Shown in pieces: positions 11,510 through 23,120 of a stretch of DNA of 64,000 nucleotides (positions are counted from its first letter, which is position 1; each line of letters opens with the position of its first letter). Location: NCBI GenBank assembly GCA_025890175.1, contig JANPYM010000009.1:62001-126000 (forward strand), written 5' to 3'. The stretch is from Ciborinia camelliae. Taxonomy: Eukaryota; Ascomycota; Leotiomycetes; Helotiales; Sclerotiniaceae. A program made the translations under genes and the position numbers. The notes under the pieces were generated by a model. It saw only the letters and a list, made by a program, of their open reading frames with translations. It was not told the origin of the DNA and ran no database searches.

Positions 11510-14457
11510 TCAAACCGTGAATGAAAATCCCCCACTCAAACTCTTCCCCACCTTCACCACCACATCCCCATTCGCCTGCACCGACACATTCGCACTCGAC
11601 GCAGCACTCTTCAAACCCAACCCCAAAAACACAACCCTCTCAACGCTCACCCCCGCATCAAAGCCAAAGGTCCCAGAAACCTCAAACGTCTTCCCATCCC
11701 ACGTAAAATCCACCAACGTATATCCACCCGCCGCAACATCCACGCTCACCCCATCATCGAGATACAATTGACCCGAGGCCTTCCCATCCTTGCCCACGGG
11801 AACGATGATTTCGAAGTTTTCCTTGCGCACGGCTGTGGTCGTCATGCCGCTCTTGACGCGTTGAGGGACGATGACGCCGCCTCGGTAATGCAGGGGGATG
11901 GAGGTGAGATTTTGATCTGCGATGTGGATGGTGGCTGCGCGGCCGAGCACCGGCGCGTGCGTGTAGAAATCGTAGAAGGTATCGTCGGGGAGATACAGAT
12001 CGACCGTCGTGGAATCTTCATCCATGACGGGCGAGACGAGAATGCCCTCGCCGTAGAAATACTGGGTTTCCAGGGCAAAAGTCGCCGGATCGTGCGGGTA
12101 GAGATAAAACATGGGATTGATGAGCGGGGTCCCATCGCGCGCTTGACGATACAGCGCCGTGTAGAAGTAATCTAGCAGACGATATCGGATATCGATGGCT
12201 TTTTTCGCCGCCTCGGTGACCGAGGGCCAGAGATAAAATTCCTGGCTGATGGTCGGGGGGAACGCGTTGTGGTTGCGATAGAAGGGGGCAAAAGCGCCGA
12301 GCATGGCCCAGCGCGCGCAGAGCTGCTCCGTGGTATCTTGGGCGTAGCCGCAGATGTCCGCGCCGACCATGGGCACTTGGTAGATGGAGGCGAAGGCCAG
12401 CATGCCGCGGATGGACATGCGGTAGTGGAGCCAGGAGCTGAAGTTGTCGCCGAGCCAGTGCCCGACTTTGGTGCCGGCGCCCGCGAAGGTGCTGCGTGTG
12501 AGGATGAGCGGGCGCTCTTTGGGTCGACGGTGCTTCATGGCGGTGTGGGAGGCGACGGACATCATGCTGCCGTACAGATTGTGCGTGTCGTACATGGTGA
12601 GTCCGTTTTGGTGGATGACGTCTGTGTTGACGGTTTGGTTGGAGATTCCTCCTTCGGCGGCGTTCCAGGAGGGAAGAAATGCGTTGGCGTTGTGGATGGC
12701 GTATTTGGGATAGAGGAGATCTCGTCCGGGTAATCCTTGTTGTCCTCCCGATGATGCTGCCTGTCTCTCGGAAATTTCTTGGATCTTGTGTGTAAATTTT
12801 ACATCTACATCTCGATCCGAAATCGATCGCCGCGTGCTTGCAGCTGCAGTGCAATTTGCGGTTCCAGAAGGCTGGAATGCACACGAAAATCCGGGTAATT
12901 CACGAGGGGGTTCTCGGACGGCTGGTGGAACGGGGGGAAATCCTACTGCGGATGCATATGGATTATCGCAAGGGAAGTAACATGGAAAGTTGGATGGTTC
13001 GTTCATATCGATCCAAAGACCATCGATATCAACCCCATTGGTAGGATCGAAGAAGATGGAAAATTCCTCGCTCCAAGCGCTCTCGGCACTTTTCGCGAAC
13101 CAATCTGGGAATACGACGACACCGGGCCAGACAACACCAAGCCAGTCCGATCCATTATCTCGCTTGAGGAAAATATCGGCGGCTGCTCCTCTTTGATAGG
13201 TTGGATAATCTTGATTTGCCACTGCTGGATCAACCATCAAGACTTGCTTTTGATCATGTTCGTGGAGATAATGATTAATATTTTGCATCATGGCCAAAGG
13301 GAAACGCTCGGGATCGAGAGTGAAAACCTTCAGGAGTTAAATTAGTTTTTTCCCCATTCTATTATTCCATGGGACGGACGGTGTAATCCTTACCTTTCGC
13401 GCATCCATATAATCAATATCGGTCCACATAACCTCCAAAGGAATCTCCGCTTTCGAGTAATTGTAGATGACCTCAGCCACCTCAAAAGCATCCTGATATC
13501 CATACCTGCAGTTGTGAAATCCCAAACTCCAATAAGGCATCATTGCAGGCAACCCAACCGTCTCCGCATACTGTTGAGAAAGGGCAATAGGATCCGGTCC
13601 AGCGAGGAAATAAAAGTCAAACACACCACCAAGAGTATTATACTCGAGATACTGATCTTTTCCATTGGTATTATTGATCATAATATCCATCCCATTAGAA
13701 TTCATCAAGAAAACTCCATGAGTCCCACCCTTTCGATGCTCAAAGTACACGGGATGGTTTCCGTACAAATTGGTACCTTCCGGAGTTCCATAGGCATCAC
13801 GAGACCAAAGTGTACGGATGTAATCCGTAGTGTTCAGACGAAATGCATCGGAATGTTCACCGAGACCATACAAATTTGGATTCGAGGGCAACTTCGTTCG
13901 CAATCTCAGGTATTGCGATTCGAAGACGAGATTTGCGGCCGAACTATCGAACAAGACTTCACCCGTCTTGACTCGCGTGATGGAGAATGAGAATGGGGAG
14001 TCGACATGATTGAATTTGATATTGGCATTAGTAGAATCGACAGTCGAAGCAGCAGGACGAGTAAAAGCCGATTCTGGAACTTGGTAAACGACATTGGCGG
14101 CATCTTGGATGACGACATGAATACGATTATCTAGACGAATTAGTCAAGGGAAGTGAAAATCGTGATATGTATGTATGAGGTGTACTCACCAGTTTCGTAT
14201 AACACTTTCAAGGTCAATGCCGTCAAATCGGTCCCATAAACATTACACGCCGGACCAGCAAGAGACAAATCGGCTGACAGACTTGATGCGGTCCTCGTGA
14301 CGTTGAAAGCTTTGTAACCTGGACATTCGGAGAGAGGAAGCGTGGCATTGGTATTATTCGTAGCACGATGTGCTAAGTCAATCTTTGCTGCTAGGACGGT
14401 GGTGGCCGTTAATACGGTGGCCGTGAAAAACAAACCAGGGCCCAAAATTTTAACCAT
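11510..14457 (-). CDS. Secreted alpha-glucosidase, glycoside hydrolase family 31
   Basis: Exons are 14457-14190, 14130-13394 and 13327-11510 with introns of 59 and 66 bp; all joins keep frame, giving 940 aa, normal for fungal alpha-glucosidases. The ATG at 14457 starts a signal peptide (hydrophobic to about residue 23, ending VLAA). Residues from about 90 to 300 form the N-terminal beta-sandwich with [12 protein letters not shown]. The (beta/alpha)8 barrel carries [11 protein letters not shown], the nucleophile in [13 protein letters not shown] (about Asp442) and the acid/base region [11 protein letters not shown] (about Asp629). It would release glucose from non-reducing ends of maltose, starch dextrins or related alpha-glucosides outside the cell. 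Several N-x-S/T sites are present. The 3' half of exon 3 (about 11.85-12.65 kb) is clearly more GC-rich than the rest. Related GH31 enzymes include xylosidases, but this motif set fits maltase types. Confidence 0.93.
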
Positions 14458-17400
14458 GTTGAAGCAGTTGTTGAATAACAACTGGAAACCAAACCAAAGC
14501 CTTTGATCAAAGATCAGTGACTGTATGTAGGTATATACCTAGAAACTTTGATTCCGTCCCGCAGACAGACTCTGATCTGATGGCGGACTACGGTAACAAC
14601 TAACGCGGGGTAAAAAGAGAATTCACGGTTCAAAATCCACCGTGATCGATATTATATGGGATCTTGCATATACACACCTACTAGGTAGGTATGTCGGATG
14701 TAACCTCATTCTTATACAGTATAGGTATATCATAATCATTCGTTTTTCCCTACCTCGATACATTTACCTTTATAAACTCTTAAATCAGATTATAATGAAG
14801 ATCCGTATAATAACTCAGAAACCTTAAGCCACGTGCCAAGCCAGATAAACTACCTACCTATACAATACCTAAACGAACCTTCCTTTCCTTTGGACTTTAA
14901 CATTCCAGTTGGAAGGTTAGGTTCAATTAACATCGTCCTGAGCTGGAGAGAGTCGGAATGTCCACTTCTAGTATCGCGCATTTAGAGAGGTACATTGATA
15001 TATTCAACGCACAGACTCCCACCACAGTTTGTTAGGTGACTGGGTATAGCTTGCTACCTTTATTCAAATTACTCTATATTCAAATTACCTACCTATATAT
15101 ATACTTTACTATGAGACGAGAATCGAGATGAGATGGGATGAGATGAGGAAACCTACAATGAAATGTCCGATTCTCCGAATAATAATGCCTTGATAGATGG
15201 TAATATCTACTCTGTAGGTGATGGATGTATGTATCATATAGGTAACCTTAACCTTGAAAGATTTGACAATAAAATTAAAATGTATAGATAGATAGGTACT
15301 TGGGGGTCGCTAAAGATTTTATTTAATTGTTAAAATGTCTTTTGGTAGGTTTATAATGAGATAAACATATAGATATAGATGAAAGACTTCAATCTTCGAG
15401 GCGAATTACATCTAGATATTAACTTACAATACCTACCTAGGCGAAGATGAGGAAGATGCCCGTCTGAAATATTCTAATACATTCACTTCTAGCTAGCTAC
15501 TTATTCATTACTCATTTATCAATATACAAAAAGCTAGTAATAAATCGCTTGAATAACAAAACTTCTACACAATGAATCCTCAACTCCATTTACTTAATCG
15601 ATTTGAATATTCGTTCTAATTTCTATGATTTCCTTTCGTATCTAAACTAAAAGATATTCGAATTACAATCTACAAGTTACAAGTGATAGTAAAGGTTTAT
15701 ATTATATATATAGAGGGGTAAAAGTCGAGAAAGTTTATTTTATCGATTAATTAGATGTTATTTTTAGAAGAGACTTTTTTCTTTCGATATTTAATATTGG
15801 GAAATTATAATTCTATTTAATTCGAAAGGTTCATTTTAGATATATCTAGAAAACGTAACCAATTCATATACTTATTATTTATAATGAGTCTTTATTGTAG
15901 TTTATAGTGCAGTATGTAGGTAAGAGTTTGAGATATAAGCGATGATTAGATTTGTGTTAAATGTACCTACTGATAGGTACCTACTTGAAGTCCCTCGTTC
16001 TGTCTTTCACCCCCGCGAGCCCCGCATATCGTACTGGATCATCTGGATTGATTCTATTCGTAATAATATGGCTGGCTGGCTGCAGGTGGTCTCAGTTTCT
16101 CATTGCCCCCGTTACCCCACAAACCCCACAATGACGGTACTCTTCGCCAATAAATAGCATGGAAATGCATGTTTATATACCTAGGTACCTATTTACCCTG
16201 GCCGTTGGGAATCGAGATGGTTGATCGACTCATTCATCATTATATAATATATATAGGTATTCATGGTTACATCAATGATAATATCCATAATATAACCTTA
16301 GCATACACGATAGATTATAGCAGCCAGTTATATTACCCTATAAGCATGCACTCCCACACGCGTGTGAAATATAAATGTAACATTAATCCAATGTTACAGT
16401 TACATGAGGTAAATACTTCACGACTTGGCATGCAGGTAGGTTTTCTCATGATTATACTCTTGGCCTATCCTATCAATTGTAGTCTACTAGGTATATAGGT
16501 ATGTATTATATACCGATGTTAACCTTCATTGATCTCTCCCCTCGTAGATTTCCAGGAGCCATTGAGAGGATGTTTAAACAACGACCTATATCTTGTATCT
16601 TGTAAGATATCCGAGTATACAGTACCCGGATCGATGGCGAGGTGCATATTCTAGTTCAGCCAGCAGTGACACGTTACCATGAGGATATGTAATTAAGCTA
16701 TTCTCTGCTTGAACCTCAACTCAACTCAATGGAACGTCTTTTGGATTGCATCTACATTGTTTAGAACTTTGGACAGCTTCTCTTTCGATTTGAGCTCAGT
16801 ACCTATATATCGGCATATAGTTATGCAATAGCTGCTCGTTCGATAAACGGATTGGGAATTTTCTTCCTGGATCAACGTCTCTTTCGGTAGGTGAACCGAT
16901 TGTGGGTGCTGCTTGATCGGAGAGAGTGCCTGTGTAGAATTATATATTCGCATGTTCTATATGAAGCATACTTATATTTTTCGTGGCGAATACTCAAGAT
17001 CCCGATTATACTGTCCTTCAGCGAAATAACCTTACCACGGGTAGGTATTGTATGAAACGAGGTATCCGAAATAGCCGAAATCCCCGTGTAATGATCAACA
17101 TACCTCCAGCTTCCTCTCATAACCCTGTTATATTTTTGCTCTCTCTCCTTACTGTCGGTAGCAACAGTTTCTTTTCTCTCGATGCGATGTCCTGACTTTG
17201 GACACGACGGGAATGTTTTATATAGCAGGTGTACTCTTTTTGAGGTCATCATTGACGGCATTATTTCGGTAGCCTTACTCGTTACACCTTTTCGCATAAT
17301 CACGGGTCCCATCAGATAAAATTTTCACCCCACTAACCCCTGATTGAGCAATTTCAAGGCAGAGGCTTCACCGAGATACCATTTACGGTTTAGTGGCAAG

Positions 17401-17516
17401 AAAAAACGAGATGGTCAAATATGTAGCTACTAGCTATAGATGGTTCAGAGGCTAGACTGTTCTATCAATCGTTTATATCCTCACTCAACTACCCGCATAT
17501 TTGATTCAAGCCGTTA
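14458..17516. other. Intergenic, AT-rich, no gene recognised
   Basis: This is the divergent region between the GH31 gene (-) and the Zn-cluster gene (+), and it holds both promoters. It is AT-rich, with several CCTACCTAGG- or TACCTAGGTA-type motifs (for example 14676-14692, 15431-15440 and 16178-16190). Only short frames without domains are present. Confidence 0.55.
14605..14610 (+). promoter_or_regulatory. Possible CreA-type carbon repression site
   Basis: GCGGGG, matching the SYGGRG consensus of the CreA/Mig1 repressor, lies about 150 bp upstream of the GH31 start codon. Glucose repression of secreted glycosidases is well known in ascomycetes. A 6-bp match occurs easily by chance, so support is weak. 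Confidence 0.2.
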
Positions 17517-19837
17517 ATGCAAGCGGCAAGCGGCAAGCCAGAACCCAATACGGTAATAACGGTATACCAAACAATAATGGGGTCAGACTCACACACCAAT
17601 AATGGAGAATTACCCCGGACGACGATTGAAGGCCCACACGATTTTCAGGAACAATCTTTTGATCGGGATGATAACCTTATTCCGGATATCCCGAGCGAGG
17701 ATCTGGACGCATTCTTGAACCTTTCGGCTTCAACCTTTGACATGGATACTTTCTTGCTGGATAATCCGGATCTTAACTCCCCATGGCAAATGATGGATCC
17801 CAACCCTGTCTATCCTTTACAAGACATCATAGAGCCAGATCATGGCCTTTGGACATTTGATACAGCCAATGAAAACTTCTCAACCACTTACTTCCCGGAG
17901 TCAGCCATGACAAATATCCCTTTGGATAACTGCGATACATTCGAAGGCTCCCTTTCAAATTTCGAGTCTGATGGGTGGCTTACGTCATTCCTTGGATCAC
18001 CCGATCCAATACTTTACCCATCGTTAGAGGTTAGTTCGTTCACGGGACAACAATTGCCCTATGGAACTGCTCAATCTAGTAGCGAGCTACCCCTCGAAGA
18101 TGAAGCTCCAGATATTTCTATACCTGAAATATGCTCGCTCAATGATCAGCCCAAAGATGAGTTGCTTAAAGTGGTAACATTAGAGCCCCAGAAAGATCTG
18201 CCACATGTTCATGACAAAGCAACTCCTCGCCTGAGTGAAGCGGCTGTGGCATCTCCTCAAAATATGGAAGATTGCCTGATCGACTTTCACAGTGGAGTCA
18301 AGGCACCAAAGAGGAAACGAAAAGAATTCAATCGAAGGGAGAAGTTAAAAGTCCATCTAGTTCGTCAAGTCGGGGCATGTCAAAGTTGTCGAGCCCGCAA
18401 GGTTGAGGTATGTTCAATTGATCATGTCATTGTTTATTAGTGGATAACGTTCTAACATTTTAGTGTACTGCCGATGGGATATGTGATCGATGTTTTAAGA
18501 TAGCTGGCGACCCAATTTTGGCTCGGCAGATTTGTATTCGGCACAAATTGAAAGATGTGTACCTGGGAGTTAAAGGTATTTTGAATCAACGGAAGATGCA
18601 CGTATATATGTACTGACCAGCATAGATGTTCAAACAAGGTTGCTCTCTTCTGGCAAAGATCAGGTGTATCAGCTACTTCGTTCGTTGGAAGGTCACGTAG
18701 CAAAAGTCGAACTTCGAGCGGACTCCTCCATGAGAAATTTCCCATGTCGTTCACTTCCTTGCCAGGTTATGGTTTGTAGATCTGTAGATCTCTGCCGTTG
18801 GCGAAGTCTGACGAAAATGAATGGCCTTTACATAACGCATAAGTCCTTACGAGACAAGACATATCTCGTCGTGCCAGACACACTACCTACTGTCGATGAG
18901 CTGGATTTCTTTGGTAGAGAGATTCTTTTATCATCGCCCGAGAGCCACTCGGGTAAAATAACGCATATCTTGGATAAGTTCCTCTACATATATTGTAAGC
19001 AATACTTTGGATCACATTTGGTAAGTCATCTTTTGCTGCGGATATTGGACATTAATTAACCAACATCAGGCATGTTTATGTAATGCTGCGTTCAGGATCA
19101 CGAGCTTAAATACTCTGGTTTTCTACGGAGTAGCCAACATCCATTGCCACCCTTACGGCCAGCTTGACGTAGTCAACACCATCAACGACACATTCTCCCC
19201 GGATACCGTTCGTGAGCAAGTGCGGCTCAAAGCATCTGAGGGCCTCGAGGAAGCCGAGAAGTATTTCTTTTCCGAGATTGAAAATCTCTGCAAGAAGTCC
19301 GCAAGCAACAAACAAACTCGCATCATCGCCGGCGTATGTCTATTAAGATTGATGCTCTTTTACCGAGAACGAGTGGTGCGAATCGAGTTGAGGTCTAACC
19401 TCCCCAGATGCAAAACTGATGAAGATCTCAAAAATTGCATTCACCCAGGCAAGACGGATCCTCAGAAGCGGTTAGAGCAATGTGGATTCATGTATAAACA
19501 ATTGGCCGTCGCATTCAGCACTCTTTGTCGCGGCGACAATACACCCTTGACGAGTGATTGGGAAGCCGAAGCTGCGGGTAGAGTAGCTCCAGATGTACCC
19601 ATACTTGAAAATACCTTCTCGGAACTCAAATTTGCATATGCGGAATTCTGTAAATCCTCCCCATCACATCATCTCCATCTCGGAATCTCGACTAATATCA
19701 ACGTAGGTAAAGATAATCTGACGCATCGGGATGATGATGTTTTCAAGACGTTGATCGTGGATCCCGCCGAGAAAGAAAGAGAACGAGTGGCGAAGAAACA
19801 ATCGAAACCCAAGATTCGCAAACAGCCTAAAGGATGA
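17517..19837 (+). CDS. Atypical Zn-cluster fungal protein (putative transcription factor)
   Basis: Exons are 17517-18407, 18464-18575, 18626-19020 and 19070-19837, all in frame, giving 721 aa. An alternative ATG at 17577 has a slightly better context. The first 260 residues are acidic and Ser/Asp-rich, like an activation region. A basic stretch, APKRKRKEFNRREKLKVH, precedes a cysteine cluster: C288-x2-C291-x6-C298-x5-C304-x2-C307-x13-C321. The first five cysteines fit the Zn2Cys6 (Gal4-type) pattern with the RARK basic step; the last spacing is longer than the usual x6-8. An intron splits the cluster between Glu297 and Cys298. The C-terminal half has no domain I recognise and ends in a Lys/Arg-rich tail. 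The mid-protein cluster differs from classic N-terminal Zn2Cys6 factors. DNA binding is inferred; targets are unknown. Confidence 0.8.
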
Positions 19838-21757
19838 AGGTTTCCCGCCGTCCCCCAATTTTATGGAAACCCCTCTTGACTTCCCGCTCGGTGGGACTGT
19901 TCGCATCATTCTCCACTCGAGGTTCGTTTATCATTCTGCGCTGTCCAATTCCGGTACATAGATTCTTAGAGTCATCAATCTCCACGATATTTGGTTCGAT
20001 TGGCCTCAAATCCACTTCGGGTCTCATGTAGACTTTAGACTTCCTGCTTGTTTCCGCCCCCGTCAATCGATACAATATACCCAATCAACAGCACACACCC
20101 CCCAAAATACAGATTCCAATCATGTCACCGCCGATCATATCTCCAATCTTTCCACCTCGTGTCAAATAATATCCTTTCATGACTGATCCGGGTATCTAGA
20201 CCTCGACGAAATAACAACAGTACGATCTACAATTTCGACTCGTGTACTCAATATCAAAGTACCAACTCGCCCCCTCAAATACAGATGGAAACCCACATTC
20301 TTACCTAGGTATAGGTAAGGTACCTATATATACCTCCTGGTATTATTAGGCAAGCTAGGTACCTACCTATTTTAGCTAGATATACCTAGGTACCTATAGC
20401 GAAACGACCGACCGATCTTTCGCTACCTACCCGATGCAATCAATCACAGCCTCGAATTCGAAACTTAAAGATGGGTGGAAAGGAAATTTGAGCACGAAGG
20501 AAGGAATGAAGGAAAGAAAGAAGGAAAGAAGGAAGTGATGTGGTGAGGTATATTTATTGCATTGTATGTATGATGGAAGAAAGACTTGATAGATTTTTTG
20601 CATGTATCTATGTAAATATAAATCTCACCTTTGATTACCCACCTAATAGTGACATCACAACACCATGCATACCCATTCAGAAGGAAAATACTCTAGGAGA
20701 ATCACGATATCAAAATGAAAAGTATGAAACTAAGGCTGAGGCTCATGTAGCAAGTACGAGTGCGCGTATAGGTGAAGAGTAGGTAGGTTATACACACATA
20801 TCACACCATACCCCCAAGCACACTCACTCACTAGACCAGGCGTTCGTTCATCGTTACATACCTACCTAGGGATCTTCCCGGACTCTCTACCGCGCGAACA
20901 AAAGAATCCAATCCTATGATTCCATTCCATTCCATTCCATTCCGTTTCCGAATTTTGGGATAATGATGCGAGGTAGAAGCATTTCAGGGTTTCTTCTCTC
21001 ATGGGTTGTCTTTTCTTTTTTTTGTTTGTTTATTGAAGACGAAAAATGAATGAGTGAGGGTCTGGATCCAAGAGAGGGAGGACGTGATTTGGTCTGCTGG
21101 CAATGACTGGATATGAAAAATGAGTGGGTGAGGGTTTGTATCCAAGAGAGGAGGGAGGACGTGGTTTGCTTTGCTGGCAATGACTGGATATGAAAAGCAG
21201 GAATTGGATTTAATATGTTTGGTCTGTACCACTATCGAGGAGAAAGAAATTTGTGTGCCGGAATTGTGCAACCGATATGATATGTTGTGAAACTTCCGAC
21301 TGCGGAAGGACATTCGATGAACCAGCGCGTATTGTGATGTTTGGGAAGAAGGGTTATCCTTTCTGACTTTAGCTGGCTCACTTTAATGACCTTGCCCAGA
21401 ACCTACATTATGAAAGGAGAGAAAGCTCACGGGATGATAATCCTTATGTTTTGTCAAGATATTTGGTAAGTACCTAATACTGTTGGTTGGCGTTTGATCG
21501 TATGCAAGACATCGTCGATTCCAACGGGCGATTATGTAGTGCAACCTAGAACAAACAACTTTGAGTAATGCAGTTGGGTAACACGTAAATCATGCCACTT
21601 CTCTGCGAGTCACCTTGACATTTCACCCTAAAGACGCGAGGAAGATAAATAGAAGCTAGAACCTAAGAGCTCAATTCCCTATTAACATTCTCAACATCTT
21701 ACCTTCCAAAAACGCAACCCTTCATTATCTTCTTCTGAAAAACGAAAACGTAAAAAA
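19838..21757. other. Intergenic, no gene recognised
   Basis: The region holds dense TACCTAGGTA/GGTACCTA motifs at 20300-20400, a GAAGGAAAG-type purine tract at 20490-20536, ATTCC repeats at 20919-20942 and a tandem duplication at 21041-21191. A 31-codon frame on the minus strand (20180-20085) encodes a Gly/Ile-rich hydrophobic peptide but lacks further support. Confidence 0.55.
21041..21191. repeat. Tandem duplication of a 74-77-bp unit
   Basis: Unit 1 (21041-21114) and unit 2 (21115-21191) both start GAAAAATGA, contain ATCCAAGAGAGG and end GCTGGCAATGACTGGATAT. They differ by a few substitutions and a 3-bp indel, which indicates a fairly recent local duplication. Confidence 0.9.
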
Positions 21758-22278
21758 ATGCAACAAGACGAATATGAATGTTATATCTGCGCGAGAATGA
21801 GCCGGAATCGGGTGTCGCCCCAAGAGCGAGCTTCATTTCAATCCCGCACCACTTACCACCACCATAGTAATGCAATTACTAATTCTTACCCACGACTTGA
21901 CCTTCGACACTCAAATGGTCTGACGGAATGTATCCTATGCCGACGACCATTCTGTCAAAAACACCGAGCAACAGAAAATGGGGCATCCTCAATGGTGTGC
22001 GAGATCAACCATAAGACTTATTACCGCAATCATCCAGACGAGGTCGGGGTTTATCCTAGTATGGCTGCACTCATAGAATTCATGACTGGTTCCAAAGGCG
22101 AGGGAAGGGGAAGGAAAGATGAAAAGATACAGGGGAAGGATGGGGAGAAGGAGAAGCAAGCCAATGTTTACCCCGATGCAACTCCAATAAATGATGTAAG
22201 TCTCTCGTTTGCGAAATCAAGACATCGCTAACTGCAATTTAGATTGGGGAGGTGCAGGCAAAACACGAGCAATCGTAG
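21758..22278 (+). CDS. Small Cys/His-rich protein with AN1-like zinc-binding signature
   Basis: Exons are 21758-22195 and 22243-22278 (47-bp intron with GTAAGT, branch CGCTAAC and TTTAG), giving 157 aa. Reading through the intron also gives 157 aa with a different tail; the splice signals favour removal. Cysteines and histidines fall at C8, C11, C58, C61, C66, H69, C81 and H85. The segment CILCRRPFCQKHR matches the C-x2-C-x3-FC-x2-HR core of AN1 zinc fingers, while the first pair (CYIC) is separated by an unusually long 46-residue loop. The last third is Lys/Glu/Gly-rich and probably disordered. The ATG lies in an A-rich context. Function is unknown; it may be lineage-specific. Zinc binding is inferred from the pattern only. 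Confidence 0.65.
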
Positions 22279-22655
22279 TTTAGGAGGTTTGGCAACGATG
22301 GGTCAGTGGAACTATTTCAGTAGGTAGACCTTCGCAAATACAACTTAGTACATGATCGACTACTAACTATAGAAAAGTTAAACGAGCGACCTGATATTAC
22401 AGCATGGTTGAAAATGCTCTTTGGTTATTTGGTGTATTCGAGAAAACAGGGAGTGTGTGCTTCAAACCATAACTAGCAGTTCAACAAAAATGCAAACGTG
22501 TGGCATGGTTGAACATGCATTACGATCACAAATAAAAGCATTCCTTCAACCCTTCCTCATGTTAAATATGTCAATTGATGACTTCTCCAGAGTGTCTTGA
22601 ATCACTCATTCATTCCCCATAGCCAAATCTCCAACAATTTGTGAAGACACCTCTT
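22279..22655. other. Intergenic between convergent small genes
   Basis: A 377-bp gap between the 3' ends of the Cys/His-rich gene and the hydrophobin-like gene. No further frame or site was recognised. Confidence 0.5.
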
Positions 22656-23120
22656 CTAGTGTTGAACAGCCTCGCTGCAAAATCCAAAGCCACTAAACTA
22701 TTCCCAGAATGTCAGTAAAATATAAGAACTTGAGAAGGACATAGTGACCCAAAACTTACGATAATATTGCAGCAAAATGGGATTTTTTGTATAGCATAGC
22801 AGGCATTGTCAAACTGCATAATAGAGGTTATAGTGTCTCCCCCAGGAACACCTGTGAACCTTGTTGTTAGACGATTCTCTATAACATGGCATATAAACAG
22901 AATAAGAGAGAGGTAAATACTCACTAACGCATTAACTTCCAACGTCAACTATATTTGCAGTATCAACTTGAGGAACACAGCAATATGGGTCGGTGAATGT
23001 GGCCGTAGTGCAAAATTGGCTCGCTTGCCTCTTTGCAACGTCGCCCAATACTGAGGATGGCATTGCCGCAGTGAAAGTGCCTGCAATGGATGCGAGAGAG
23101 ACGATGGACAACAAATACAT
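22656..23120 (-). CDS. Class II hydrophobin-like small secreted protein, fourth Cys missing
   Basis: The best model has exons 23120-22937, 22851-22760 and 22697-22656, in frame, giving 105 aa, the size of class II hydrophobins. A signal peptide covers about residues 1-19. The cysteine order is C-x9-CC, then later C-x8-CC-x9-C, which matches hydrophobin positions 1-3 and 5-8. The fourth cysteine is expected at the first exon junction, but the joined codon reads AGT (Ser). Taking that Ser as position 4, the spacing to Cys5 is 16 residues, as in class II. Intron 2 has GTAAGT, branch TACTGAC and AATAG; intron 1 needs a weak GTTAAT donor, while a stronger GTGAGT lies 18 bp downstream after an in-frame stop. 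Hydrophobins coat spores and hyphae and assemble at air-water interfaces. Either a variant or a decaying copy is possible. Confidence 0.65.

Noticed and set aside
12018..12884. Long minus-strand frame of 288 codons inside the GH31 gene, and plus-strand frames there
   Set aside because: Arg/His/Pro-rich shadow frames caused by the high GC content of the GH31 coding strand.
8078..14457. Secondary-metabolite cluster around the P450
   Set aside because: No synthase, transferase or transporter genes adjoin; DUF3405 and GH31 are not typical cluster partners.
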